From the NCBI GenBank assembly GCA_937965785.1, contig CALCKT010000001.1:1-27369 (forward strand): a DNA stretch of 27,369 nucleotides, read 5' to 3'. The position numbers and the translations under genes are program-made. Positions 7,347-15,513 of the stretch are shown one piece after another (the first letter of the stretch is position 1; every line of letters begins with the position of its first letter). The notes beneath the pieces are model-generated. The model searched no databases and was not told the origin of the DNA. It saw nothing but the letters and a program-made list of their open reading frames with translations. Origin of the DNA: an uncultured Propionibacteriaceae bacterium (GTDB lineage Bacteria; Actinomycetota; Actinomycetes; Propionibacteriales; Propionibacteriaceae).

Positions 7347-9154
7347 GACGCACCCCCCAGCACCAGGCCGGTGGCGACGGCGTTGCGGGGCCCCTCGACG
7401 CCGCGGATGTTGGCGCGCCCGGCCACCACCCGGTAGTCGGCCAGGGCCCGGGTGACCAGCTGCGGGATCTCGAAGTCGAGGGCGGAACCGCCGACGAGTA
7501 CCACGAAGTCGATGCCGCGCACCTCCGAGGTGGGGGAGACGCGCTGCAGGGCGCGGATCGCGTTGGTGACGAAGACCTGCTCCTTGGCGCGGATGCGGAC
7601 CTGGCGGATGGTCTCGACGGGAAGGTCCACGTCGAGGGGCACCATGCCGTCGGGTTTGAGCACCACGGTGCGGGCGTAGACGTGCCCGGGAAGCGGGTCC
7701 TCGAAGAACTGCACGGTGCCGTCCTCGTGGCGGATGTTGAAAACCGACTCCACCTTCGCCAGCGGGTGGCGTTTGATGTCCTCGGCCAGGTCGAAGGAGT
7801 CGAGGCCGAGTTCGGACTGGATCATCAGGGTCACCATGTTCCCGGCGCCTGCCAGGTGGATGGAGGTGCCGGTGCCGTCCGGACGCATGACGGAGGCGTC
7901 GGTGGAGCCGGCGCCCATGTCGAGGATCGCGATGGGGGCGGCCGTTCCGGGGGTGGTGAGCGCGCCACGGATGGCCATGTCGGCCTCCACGCCGCCGACC
8001 TCGACGGGCACGCCGATCTCGGCGGCCAGTTCGGAGGCGATCCGTTCCATCTGGAGGCGGTCGGTCCTGACCATCACGGCGATGCCGACGGCGGCCTCCA
8101 TGGAGAACTCGTTGGCGATGCCGCCCGCCACCTGCTGCGGCACCCGGGTGTCGACGGCGAGCAGGTCGGTGATGTTGATTTCGCGGGGGTGCTGGTTGGT
8201 CAGCTGCGCCATGGTCACGCGCACCTTCTCCATCATGCCGCCGACGTTGGTGCCGGCCTCGCCCGTGATGTCGGCGAGGTTGCGGATCCGGGATGCGACA
8301 TCCATGATCTCGGCGGCACCCAGGTCGACGTCGACGTCGAGGGTGTTGGTGCCGTGGAAGGTGAGGCGGCCCGCGGGGATGCGGCGTTCCTGCACGTCAC
8401 CCTCCGGGGTTTTGATGACCACGGCGGAACGGTTGCCCACCAGGGAACGGGCCAGGGGCACCACGGAGCGGGTGGCTTCGGCCTCCAGGCCGAAGAGGGT
8501 CGCGATGCCGAACGGGTTGGACAGGGTCTCGACGATGCGCCCGATGTCGGCCACCTCAATGGCGGCCAGCATCCCGAGCGGGACCTTCTCGATCAGGCGC
8601 ACCTCGTCGACGATGGGGATCTTGTGGGCCAGCCTGTTGTGGACCAGCACGCCGTCGTCGGCCTGCAGGATCGCCCCGGTGATCTCCAGGCGCTCGGCGA
8701 CGGCGTTCAGCCGGGCCGCGACCTGGTCGTAGGGGATCGTACGGGGCACCACGACGATGTAGGGCTGCCCGGCGGGGGCGTCGGGCAGCTCGTCGAGGGC
8801 GATGGTGGTCCCCACCCCGATGCCGAGGCCGCCCGGGGTGGAGGGGTTGTGTCCGATCATCGTGGATTCGGTGATGACCGTCTCGGTGATGGTCTCCATC
8901 GCGACGTCGCCGATCACGGGGGCGGCTTCGTTGATGCGGATGGAGTCGAGGTCCTCGATGCGGCGTCCCGCCTTGCCCAGGGCCTCGGTGAGGGAATGGA
9001 ACAGACCACGGATGTTGGTGCTGGTTCCCTTGATACCGGTGGTGGGGACGATGGCGCTGGACAGGAACCTCACCTGCCCTTCGGTACCGGTTTCGGCGAG
9101 CGCCACCTCGGTGGTTGCATTGCCGATGTCGATGCCAGCGACCAGTTTCGCCAT
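7343..9154 (-). CDS. pduG: Diol dehydratase reactivase large subunit PduG
   Basis: This 603-residue chaperone-like ATPase of the DdrA/PduG family releases inactivated cobalamin from the diol dehydratase with PduH. It begins with the ASKHA phosphate loop (LVAGIDIGNATTEVALAE) and carries the second nucleotide motif AILDMGAGSTDAS and the later VVLVGGSALDFEIPQL. The length is close to the usual 610. It follows pduE by 18 bases with its own ribosome-binding site (AAAGGGA). No encapsulation-type helix is seen at its N-terminus. Confidence 0.97.
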   Translation of the reverse strand: MAKLVAGIDIGNATTEVALAETGTEGQVRFLSSAIVPTTGIKGTSTNIRGLFHSLTEALGKAGRRIEDLDSIRINEAAPVIGDVAMETITETVITESTMIGHNPSTPGGLGIGVGTTIALDELPDAPAGQPYIVVVPRTIPYDQVAARLNAVAERLEITGAILQADDGVLVHNRLAHKIPIVDEVRLIEKVPLGMLAAIEVADIGRIVETLSNPFGIATLFGLEAEATRSVVPLARSLVGNRSAVVIKTPEGDVQERRIPAGRLTFHGTNTLDVDVDLGAAEIMDVASRIRNLADITGEAGTNVGGMMEKVRVTMAQLTNQHPREINITDLLAVDTRVPQQVAGGIANEFSMEAAVGIAVMVRTDRLQMERIASELAAEIGVPVEVGGVEADMAIRGALTTPGTAAPIAILDMGAGSTDASVMRPDGTGTSIHLAGAGNMVTLMIQSELGLDSFDLAEDIKRHPLAKVESVFNIRHEDGTVQFFEDPLPGHVYARTVVLKPDGMVPLDVDLPVETIRQVRIRAKEQVFVTNAIRALQRVSPTSEVRGIDFVVLVGGSALDFEIPQLVTRALADYRVVAGRANIRGVEGPRNAVATGLVLGGAS

Positions 9155-9172
9155 CGTCCCTTTCCCTTTCTC

Positions 9173-9715
9173 TCAGTCCTCGCGCAGCCGTCCGCGGGCC
9201 TCGTAGACGTCGGCGGCCTCACGGACGAACCCCGCGCTCACCTTCGCACCGTACTGGCCCTCCAGTTCTTCGGCGATCGCGTACAACTCCGCCTTGGTGG
9301 AGCGGTACGGCCGCAGCGCGTTGTAGATCTCCAGCAGCCGGGCGTCGGGCACGGCCACCAGCTCGGCGGCGCGACGCAGGTTGCGGGCCAGGGTCTGGCG
9401 TCCGTCGGCGTCGGCCACCTGGGCCTGGAGCTCCAGGGTCTCCGAGGAGATGCGGAAGTCGAGGGGGGTCAGCTTCCCCGACTTGACGTCCTCGAAGGTG
9501 AGTTCGTCGAGGGCCTTGCCGGTGTTGGTTTTCACCAGCTCCGGGTGCTTCTCGGCCAGCGGGTACTCGTCGCGGCCGATCCGGCGGGTCCCCGCGGCGG
9601 GGACCTGGGCCGGGGCGGCGGGCGCCGGGGCGTTCTTGGCGAAGGACACGGAGTCGTTCCCGAGGGACTTCATGACCTCCGACATGATCTGTCGGATGAG
9701 TTGTTCCTGATCCAT
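9173..9715 (-). CDS. pduE: Propanediol dehydratase small subunit PduE
   Basis: The gamma subunit (180 residues) of the adenosylcobalamin-dependent diol dehydratase. Residues 1-17 (DQEQLIRQIMSEVMKSL) form an amphipathic helix of encapsulation type, followed by an Ala/Pro-rich linker to about residue 42. The conserved body begins at RIGRDEYPLAEKHPELVKT and includes SGKLTPLDFRISSETL and LRPYRSTKAEL. It starts ten bases after the pduD stop. Whether the enzyme prefers 1,2-propanediol or glycerol cannot be decided from this sequence alone; the microcompartment context favours propanediol. Confidence 0.96.
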   Translation of the reverse strand: MDQEQLIRQIMSEVMKSLGNDSVSFAKNAPAPAAPAQVPAAGTRRIGRDEYPLAEKHPELVKTNTGKALDELTFEDVKSGKLTPLDFRISSETLELQAQVADADGRQTLARNLRRAAELVAVPDARLLEIYNALRPYRSTKAELYAIAEELEGQYGAKVSAGFVREAADVYEARGRLRED

Positions 9716-9725
9716 GGTGGCTCTC

Positions 9726-10421
9726 CTAGGCGGTGCTGACCCGCAGCGCCTGGGGCTTCTTGGCCAGGTCGCACTGGGCGGTTTCCTTGTTGTGCAGCAG
9801 GGCCGCGATGGCTTGGTACTTGGGGCGGGCCATCTGGTCGTTGCGGATCGGCACGGGCTGCGGCGACTCGCCCTTGGCGTACTTGGCCGCGTTCTTGCCG
9901 ATGGCGCGGAAGGTTTCCAGGTCGATCAGCGGGGACTGGCTGAACAGCTCCACGTTGCTGAGCGGCGGCAGGTCCTTCTGGTGGATGACCGTGGTGCCGC
10001 GCGACTGGATGCCGATCCCGATGCCGGAGCCCGACAGCTTCGCCGCCTGGTGGGCGATGAAACCGACGTCGGCGCTCTTGTAGATCTTCACGAACCGGTG
10101 CTTGAGGCCCTCCTCCTCGATGCCCGCGGCGATCTCCTTGAGGACGTCGGCGTGGGGCAGACCGATGATGGTTTCGTGGATCAGGGTGCTGAACGCCGGG
10201 GAGACCGCCACCACGACCTCCTTCGGGTCGGAGCCGCGCTCCGCGGGTCCGGTCTCGGCCAGGGTGAGTTTCCCGGCGGCCGTGGCGGTCATCGTCGCGG
10301 TGCCACCCGAGGTGGGGGACGGGGTGCTCGGCGCCGGGGTCGCGGCGGCCTGGTCCTCGGTGGCCATTTCCTGGACCACCTGCGCGATGATCTGCTTGAG
10401 GGTGTTCACATCAATGCTCAT
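9726..10421 (-). CDS. pduD: Propanediol dehydratase medium subunit PduD
   Basis: The beta subunit (231 residues) of the B12-dependent diol dehydratase. The N-terminal 20 residues (DVNTLKQIIAQVVQEMA) are the amphipathic encapsulation helix, joined by a Thr/Pro/Ser-rich linker to about residue 45. The body contains KEVVVAVSPAF, TIIGLPHADVLKEI, and the GSGIGIGIQSRGTTVIHQKDLPPLSNVELFSQSP segment that contributes to the cobalamin-side interface in this family. It starts eight bases after the pduC stop. The linker is longer and richer in Ala/Thr/Pro than in enterobacteria. Confidence 0.96.
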   Translation of the reverse strand: MSIDVNTLKQIIAQVVQEMATEDQAAATPAPSTPSPTSGGTATMTATAAGKLTLAETGPAERGSDPKEVVVAVSPAFSTLIHETIIGLPHADVLKEIAAGIEEEGLKHRFVKIYKSADVGFIAHQAAKLSGSGIGIGIQSRGTTVIHQKDLPPLSNVELFSQSPLIDLETFRAIGKNAAKYAKGESPQPVPIRNDQMARPKYQAIAALLHNKETAQCDLAKKPQALRVSTA

Positions 10422-10429
10422 GGCTCACC

Positions 10430-12091
10430 TCAGATGCTCTCGGGGCTGATGGCCTGACGGATGGTCTTGATCTGGTTCCACCGCTCGTCGTCGATCTGGT
10501 AGCCGGTCTGCGGGCCGTGGTAGTCGTTGGGCGAGTTCACGGCCGAGATCACGTTGAAGTCGGCGTCGAAGATCGCGGAGGTGTGCAGGTAGTCGCCCGC
10601 GACGCGGCGTTTCAGCAGGTTGAACACCGCCTCGGCGACGTCCTCGAAACCGCCTCGCGACAGCGCCTTGGCCACGTCCACGCCGGTGACCTCGCGGTTC
10701 ATCATGTCCTCGGCGGCCTTCAGGTCCTCGACGACGTTGCGTTTGGGCATGTCATCGGAGCTGTGGGCGTAGGTGGCGGCCTCCACCTCGGCGTCGGTGA
10801 TGGCCGGCAGCCCCAGCTCGTCGAAGACGGCCTGCAGGGCGCGGGCGGCCTTGCGGCGCACCGCGATGACGTCCTCCTCCAGCACGGGGGTGAGGCCGCC
10901 GTCGATGCGCAGGTCACGCTGGATGATGTTCCAGTCGTCGAAGTCCTCGGCATCCCAGTTGGAGCCCGCGAACATGTTGTCCTTGTTCGGGGTGGAGGAA
11001 TAGCCGGAGCAGATGAAGTCGGTGCCGGGCACGAACTGCATCAGCGACCGCGACACCCGGCGCAGATCGGAGTGGGTGAAGGTCTGGTCGTTGCTGGAGG
11101 CGCACTCGAGGTCCAGCATGGTGGCGATCAGGTTCTCGGCCAGCACGGCGCGGATGCCGCCGGGCACGCCCGCGGGCACGCCGATGCAGCTGACGGAACC
11201 GTTCTGGGTGCCCTGCGAACCGGCGGCCTTGGTCACGAACAGGCAGCGGGCCTCCAGGTACAGCATGGATTTGCCCTCGGCGTAGCCCATCTGCACCTCG
11301 GAGCCGGTGCCGGATGTGAAACGCATCTTCAGGCCGCGGGAGGCGTAGCTGGAGGCCAGGAAGGCCTTCGACCAGGGGGTGTCGTCGCCGTCCATGAACA
11401 CCGCCTCGGTGCCGTAGACGGACACGGTCTCGGCGTAGGCGGTCAGCCCGCGCATGCCGAGCTGCAGCTCCGTGGCCTCCTCGACCGCGCACTGGGTGAG
11501 GATGCCGGGACGTCCGGTCTGGGCGCCGACCAGTAGTGCCAGCGCGTTGAACGGGGCGTAGCGGACCACACCGACGGTGGTTTCCTGCTCGGCGAAACCG
11601 CGCAGCGCGGCCTCGGCGGAGTCGGCGGTGATCTGCACGGGGTTGTCGGCGACGTTGGTGACGTGGCACTGGTTGGCGGGCTGTTTGCGGGCACGCAGTT
11701 TCGTGACCGCCATCATCATCTCCAGCACGCTCATGTTGCCGACGACCTCGGTGAGTTTCGCCGGGGTCATGGCGGTGGTCAGCGGGATGATCTCGGTGCG
11801 GGGCACGTTGATGTCGCACAGCATGCGGGCCACCTGGAGGGAGTCGATGGCCATGGCCTTCTCCGCCAGCTCCAGGTTGATGCCGTAGTCGGCGACGAAG
11901 GTGTCGATCATGTCGAACTGGTCACGGGTCTTGCCGTCGAGCTCGGTCACGAGCCCGTTGGTCAGTGTGATCGACGGTTTCGGATCGTTGGGGGAGTCCA
12001 TGGCGATCAGGCCAACCTCTGGCCATTCGCTGACGAACCCGTCCTGGTTCACGGGGCGCGCGTCGAGCGCCTCAAACCTCTTGGAACGCAT
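10430..12091 (-). CDS. pduC: Propanediol dehydratase large (catalytic) subunit PduC
   Basis: This catalytic alpha subunit (553 residues, essentially the standard length) forms a TIM barrel holding substrate, potassium or calcium and adenosylcobalamin, and it dehydrates 1,2-propanediol to propionaldehyde. The N-terminus (SKRFEALDARPVNQDGFV.EWPEVGLIAM) and internal stretches such as NVPRTEIIPLTTAM, QCHVTNVADNPVQI, MRFTSGTGSEVQMGYAEGKSMLYLE and SCIGVPAGVPGGIRAVL are highly conserved in the family. It has no encapsulation helix of its own and presumably enters with PduD and PduE. It starts eleven bases after the pduB stop. Confidence 0.98.
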   Translation of the reverse strand: MRSKRFEALDARPVNQDGFVSEWPEVGLIAMDSPNDPKPSITLTNGLVTELDGKTRDQFDMIDTFVADYGINLELAEKAMAIDSLQVARMLCDINVPRTEIIPLTTAMTPAKLTEVVGNMSVLEMMMAVTKLRARKQPANQCHVTNVADNPVQITADSAEAALRGFAEQETTVGVVRYAPFNALALLVGAQTGRPGILTQCAVEEATELQLGMRGLTAYAETVSVYGTEAVFMDGDDTPWSKAFLASSYASRGLKMRFTSGTGSEVQMGYAEGKSMLYLEARCLFVTKAAGSQGTQNGSVSCIGVPAGVPGGIRAVLAENLIATMLDLECASSNDQTFTHSDLRRVSRSLMQFVPGTDFICSGYSSTPNKDNMFAGSNWDAEDFDDWNIIQRDLRIDGGLTPVLEEDVIAVRRKAARALQAVFDELGLPAITDAEVEAATYAHSSDDMPKRNVVEDLKAAEDMMNREVTGVDVAKALSRGGFEDVAEAVFNLLKRRVAGDYLHTSAIFDADFNVISAVNSPNDYHGPQTGYQIDDERWNQIKTIRQAISPESI

Positions 12092-12102
12092 CAGATCGGT
12101 CC

Positions 12103-12909
12103 TCAGATGTAGGGGGTCGTGGTGGATTCGGGCTTGGCGCCGAGCGCACCGAGGAGGGAGATGCCCACCTCGCGGGCGGCGATGATGGCCTGCCGGACGG
12201 CACCCGAGTCGCCGCTCAGGAAGGAGATGACCTCGTTGGAGAAGCTGGTTCCGCCGGCGGGGCTGGCGTAGCCGATGACGTCGACGGTGGCTGCCTTGAC
12301 GGCGGTGTCGGCCAGGACCACACCGATGCCGGCGGGGGCGCCGACGGTGATGCCGAAGGCCTTGCCGATCGGGGCGCCGAAGGCCTTGTTGAGGGCGTAG
12401 GAGGCGCGGGCGGTGTACTGGAACTCCAGATGGCCCGCGTCGTTGGCGTAGACGTCACCGAAGGTGCGGTCCAGTTCACCGAGGGACACCTCGACGGCGC
12501 GGCGGGCGTCGGAGACATCCTCGGCGCCGAAGATGATCAGCGAGCCGTGACCGGCGCCGCCCTTGGTGTCGCGGGGCAGTTCGATGGTCAGGATCTCGGA
12601 GTTGGTGGCCTTGACGGCCTCGTCGGCGGCGAAGATGTGCGGGCCGGCACCGGTGCGGGCGCCGAGGATCCCGATGGAGCGGAAGTCCTTCTCCAGTTTC
12701 ATCATCGCGCGCAGCTTCGGGTCGACGTTGGCGATGACCATGCCGATGGTGTCACCCAGGACGTTGGTGCCGACGAACTCGGTCACGCAGGGCAGGGAAC
12801 CGGCGGCGGGCGTGGGGGCGGGGGCGGGAGCAGCGGACGGCGCGGGATCGTCGCCACCCATCTTCTTGACCACCTCGGCCAGGACCTTGTTGATCAGTTC
12901 CTCAGACAT
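12103..12909 (-). CDS. pduB: Trimeric tandem-BMC shell protein PduB
   Basis: The protein (268 residues) has two tandem BMC domains and forms trimers that act as pseudohexamers in the shell. The first 17 residues (SEELINKVLAEVVKKMG) are an amphipathic helix like the cargo encapsulation peptides, followed by a Pro/Ala linker to about residue 38. In Salmonella the PduB N-terminus helps bind the enzymatic core to the shell. The body (TEFVGTNVLGDTIGMVIANVDP, RSIGILGARTGAGPHIFAADEAVKATNSEI, ELPRDTKGGAGHGSLI) is typical. A shorter PduB' form could only begin at a GTG before TEFVG, which lacks a clear ribosome-binding site. Confidence 0.97.
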   Translation of the reverse strand: MSEELINKVLAEVVKKMGGDDPAPSAAPAPAPTPAAGSLPCVTEFVGTNVLGDTIGMVIANVDPKLRAMMKLEKDFRSIGILGARTGAGPHIFAADEAVKATNSEILTIELPRDTKGGAGHGSLIIFGAEDVSDARRAVEVSLGELDRTFGDVYANDAGHLEFQYTARASYALNKAFGAPIGKAFGITVGAPAGIGVVLADTAVKAATVDVIGYASPAGGTSFSNEVISFLSGDSGAVRQAIIAAREVGISLLGALGAKPESTTTPYI

Positions 12910-12920
12910 TGTTCACTCTC

Positions 12921-13199
12921 CTACTTGGCCTGGGCGGGGAGGATCTTCTCGACGTCGTTGTGGGGGCGCGGGATCACGTGGACGCTGACGAGCTCACCCA
13001 CCCGCTCCGCCGCCGAGGCTCCCGCGTCGGTGGCGGCCTTGACCGCGCCGACGTCGCCGCGCACCAGCACGGTCACGTAGCCGGCACCGATCTTCTCGCT
13101 GCCCACCAGGGACACATTCGCGGACTTGACCATGGCGTCGGCGGCCTCAACCGCTCCGACATAGCCCTTCGTCTCGACCATTCCGAGCGCTTCCTGCAT
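12921..13199 (-). CDS. pduA: BMC hexameric shell protein PduA, first gene of the operon
   Basis: This single-BMC-domain facet protein (92 residues) is thought to provide the pore for 1,2-propanediol entry. The ATG at 13199 was chosen because AAGGAG lies five bases upstream and the BMC consensus starts there; the frame stays open further upstream but that part is not conserved-looking. The pore loop reads KIGAG (residues 36-40), with alanine at residue 39 where Salmonella PduA and this operon's own PduJ have serine. It is followed by pduB after eleven bases. Confidence 0.96.
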   Translation of the reverse strand: MQEALGMVETKGYVGAVEAADAMVKSANVSLVGSEKIGAGYVTVLVRGDVGAVKAATDAGASAAERVGELVSVHVIPRPHNDVEKILPAQAK

Positions 13200-13254
13200 G
13201 CTGACTCCTTCGTCGTTGGTCCTAGCGACAGGCAGCTTTGGGCCTGCCTTGGCC

Positions 13255-13300
13255 ACCATAGGGCCGGTTCGGATACACAGTTTCTCCCGGTTGTTACACA
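13255..13300 (-). promoter_or_regulatory. Probable pduA promoter with direct-repeat operator (PocR candidate)
   Basis: On the minus strand, TGTGTA occurs twice in the same orientation (13295-13300 and 13274-13279), exactly 21 bp apart, the spacing used by AraC-family activators on direct half-sites. The downstream copy abuts a weak -35 position (13278-13283, AAACTG), which is 17 bp from a -10-like TATGGT (13255-13260). A poor -35 with an overlapping activator site fits class-II activation by PocR. The leader would be about 50 bases. Motif assignment is inference from spacing and context. Confidence 0.5.
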
Positions 13301-13315
13301 TTCTTGCTCCGGGCC

Positions 13316-13355
13316 TGTGTGAAACATTGAACCCGGCAGGAAGTGGCCCTATCGT
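13316..13355 (+). promoter_or_regulatory. Probable pduU promoter with adjacent TGTGTGAAAC half-site
   Basis: TTGAAC (13327-13332) and TATCGT (13350-13355) are separated by 17 bp, a plausible sigma-70-type promoter with a short leader to the pduU ATG at 13380. Just upstream, TGTGTGAAAC (13316-13325) repeats the half-site seen twice in the opposite orientation for pduA. Together the three copies suggest that one regulator controls both divergent operons. Confidence 0.5.
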
Positions 13356-13379
13356 GATGACATCCCAGAGGAGCGATTG

Positions 13380-13733
13380 ATGACCGAGCTGACCGACAAG
13401 ACGCGCATCATCCAGGAGTTCGTGCCTGGCAAGCAGGTCACGCTCGCCCACGTGATAGCCAACCCCGACCCGCACCTGTACCCGAAGATCGGTCTGCCCG
13501 CGGGAAGCAGCGGGGCCATCGGGGTGCTGACCATCACGCCGGGCGAGGCCGCCGTCATCGCCGCCGACATCGCCACCAAGTCGGCGGGGGTCGAGTTGGC
13601 CTTCGTGGACCGCTTCTCAGGGTCGTTGCTCATCACCGGCCGGCTGGCCGACGTCGAATCCTCCGTCACGGGGATCGTCACCACCCTCCAGGCCATTCTC
13701 GGATTCACCCCCGCACCGCTGACCAGGACGTGA
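13380..13733 (+). CDS. pduU: Circularly permuted BMC shell protein PduU
   Basis: This minor hexameric shell protein (117 residues) has a circularly permuted BMC fold and an extra N-terminal segment forming a beta-barrel over the pore. The N-terminus (DKTRIIQEFVPGKQVTLAHVIANP) and the end (TRT) match PduU closely. The ATG at 13380 has GGAG six bases upstream; a TTG one codon earlier is not needed. It heads the rightward operon. In Salmonella PduU is proposed to interact with PduV, encoded next here. Confidence 0.96.
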   Translation: MTELTDKTRIIQEFVPGKQVTLAHVIANPDPHLYPKIGLPAGSSGAIGVLTITPGEAAVIAADIATKSAGVELAFVDRFSGSLLITGRLADVESSVTGIVTTLQAILGFTPAPLTRT

Positions 13734-13741
13734 CGTAGAAC

Positions 13742-14179
13742 ATGAGGTCGATCCTGCTGGTCGGCAGCATCGGAGCCGGCAAGACGACGTTCAGGCAGCG
13801 CCTCCAGGGGCTGCCAATCGAATACGCCAAGACCCAGGCCATCGAGACCTTCGCCTCCGCCGTCGACACCCCCGGCGAGTACCTGGAGGTGGGACGCTAC
13901 AAACACGCCCTGATGCTGGCCTCCTACGACGTGGAGGTGGTGGTGCTGGTGCAGTCCGCCACCAGCGACGAGACCCGTTTCCCGCCGGGGTTCGCCACCA
14001 CCTTCAACCGTGAGGTGCTGGGGGTCGTCACCCATGCCGGGGTGGCCACCGAGACCCAGGTCCACCACGCGGTCAACCACCTGACGCAGGCCGGGGCCCA
14101 CCGGATCGTGGCGGTCGACTCGGTGACGGGCAAGGGATTCAAACGCGTTCAGGAGGTGCTGTGCCGGACTTCATCGTGA
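13742..14179 (+). CDS. pduV: PduV/EutP-family small GTPase-like protein
   Basis: A protein of 145 residues from the PduV/EutP family. It has the P-loop GSIGAGKTT (residues 8-16) and the G3-like DTPGEYLE shared with PduV. The G4 position, normally TKxD for guanine specificity, reads VTHAGV, so key Lys and Asp residues are lost. The C-terminal helix-strand pattern (QAGAHRIVAVDSVTGKGFKRV) is normal. PduV has been linked to positioning of microcompartments in enterobacteria. It starts eight bases after the pduU stop with a weak ribosome-binding site and overlaps the pocR start by 19 bases. Confidence 0.9.
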   Translation: MRSILLVGSIGAGKTTFRQRLQGLPIEYAKTQAIETFASAVDTPGEYLEVGRYKHALMLASYDVEVVVLVQSATSDETRFPPGFATTFNREVLGVVTHAGVATETQVHHAVNHLTQAGAHRIVAVDSVTGKGFKRVQEVLCRTSS

Positions 14180-15513
14180 ACCCCGCCGCGGGCAACGCGG
14201 CCGCAGCCCTCGACCTGCGCAACCTCATCGACGTCGAGGAACTGCAGCGCATCCAGGACGATTTCGCCACCTCCACCGGGTTGGCGATGATCACCGTCGA
14301 CTCCATGGGCCGTCCCGTCACGGAGGCGTCGCGGTTCAGCACCCTGTGCCAGTACCTGCGCCGCGACCCCGCGATCCGCGCCAAGTGTTACAGCTGCGAC
14401 GCCCACGGCGGTTTGCAGAGCGCCATCGAGGGACGCCCGGTCGTGTACCGGTGCCACGCGGGACTGGTGGACTTCTCCGTTTCGATCATGTGGGGTGCGC
14501 AGTACCTGGGCGCGGTGATGGCCGGGCAGGTGCTGCTCACCGAGGGGCAGCAGCAGCTCCAGCGGCTCGTGGGCGCCTCGGAGGTGCTGGAACACAAGGA
14601 GACCGCGAAACTGCTGGACCAGGTGGCCGTGGTCGACCTCGGCAAGCTGCAGGCCGCCGCCAACGAGATCGTCGGGTTGGCGAACGCGAAGCTCGGCTCC
14701 ACGCTCGGCGAGGCGGATTTCGCCGTCGCGGTGGCGGGCACGGTGCTGGGCCGGCTCGGCAGGATCCCGGACCCCAGCGGCAACGCGGCGCTCGCCCCGC
14801 TGCTGGCGGGCATCCGGAAACCGCTGCCCCTGATCCCCGTCGAGTCGGTGAAGCGACGAATCTCGCTGGATGCCCCGGTGGTGGCCCGAAACGTCGCGCA
14901 GGGCAACGCGGCCGCGAACCTGGAGCTGCTCGGCGACTACCTGGATCATCTGCTGCCGCGCTGGAGCCAGAAGGTGGATCCGAAGGAGCTGTCCGAGTAC
15001 GAGGACATGATGATAGGCATCGCCACCAGCGAGGCCGTGCAGTTCGGGCGCGACATCTCCCAGATCGTCACCCGCCACCGGGGACGCAGACGCGGCCCGA
15101 TGAACCGCTACGAGTGCCAGGTGTACTGCGAGAAACTGCTGATCCGCGTCCACGACCTCCTCGAACCCGCTTCCCGGGGTGGGGAACGCAACCTGACGAC
15201 GCTGCTGAACGAGATCGAGAAGAACCCGTCGTCGTTCCTGACGCTGCACAAGGCGGCCTCCTACCTGAGGTGGTCGGAGTCGCACTTCGCGAGGAAGTTC
15301 AAGGAACGCACCGGCTCCAGCTTCATCCACTACGTGACCGCCAAACGACTGGAGCGCGCGAAGTTCGTGCTCGTCCACACCGACAAACCGGTGCTCAGGA
15401 TCGCCGCTGAACTGGACTTCACACCGCTGAACTACTTCTCGCGGCAGTTCAAGAAACACATCGGGGTGACCCCGTCCGAGTACCGCAGGGAACATTCCGG
15501 GAGGGCAGCATGA
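14161..15513 (+). CDS. pocR: PocR-type AraC-family activator of the pdu locus
   Basis: A regulator of 450 residues. The N-terminal PocR sensory domain (about residues 20-170) has the conserved cysteine pattern C63, C76, C79 and C98 (CQYLRRDP..., KCYSC, YRCHAGL) and the G-AQYLGAVMAGQVLL segment. The C-terminal 100 residues are an AraC-type double helix-turn-helix (LHKAASYLRWSESHFARKFKERTG and RIAAELDFTPLNYFSRQFKKHIGVTPSEYRR). The start is GTG with AGGAGG five bases upstream, inside the end of pduV. In Salmonella, PocR activates pdu and cobalamin genes in response to 1,2-propanediol; the same role is expected here. The 14178-14220 region and the middle of the protein are less conserved in appearance. 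Confidence 0.93.
   Translation: MPDFIVNPAAGNAAAALDLRNLIDVEELQRIQDDFATSTGLAMITVDSMGRPVTEASRFSTLCQYLRRDPAIRAKCYSCDAHGGLQSAIEGRPVVYRCHAGLVDFSVSIMWGAQYLGAVMAGQVLLTEGQQQLQRLVGASEVLEHKETAKLLDQVAVVDLGKLQAAANEIVGLANAKLGSTLGEADFAVAVAGTVLGRLGRIPDPSGNAALAPLLAGIRKPLPLIPVESVKRRISLDAPVVARNVAQGNAAANLELLGDYLDHLLPRWSQKVDPKELSEYEDMMIGIATSEAVQFGRDISQIVTRHRGRRRGPMNRYECQVYCEKLLIRVHDLLEPASRGGERNLTTLLNEIEKNPSSFLTLHKAASYLRWSESHFARKFKERTGSSFIHYVTAKRLERAKFVLVHTDKPVLRIAAELDFTPLNYFSRQFKKHIGVTPSEYRREHSGRAA

Noticed and set aside
7682..9739. A long plus-strand open frame opposite pduG and pduE
   Set aside because: It is antisense to highly conserved genes and is low-complexity in His/Gly/Asp with no recognisable fold. 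It is a shadow of GC-rich coding sequence.
12770..12800. Internal start producing a PduB' shell protein
   Set aside because: Only a GTG before TEFVG is available and no ribosome-binding site precedes it; not listed as a separate gene.
13200..13379. Cobalamin riboswitch upstream of pduA
   Set aside because: The inferred leader is only about 50 bases and no B12-box-like structure is seen; control by PocR fits better.
12921..13475. A 184-codon version of pduA starting upstream of the divergent promoter
   Set aside because: The extra N-terminus overlaps the pduU start and the promoters and does not resemble BMC proteins; AAGGAG marks the ATG at 13199.
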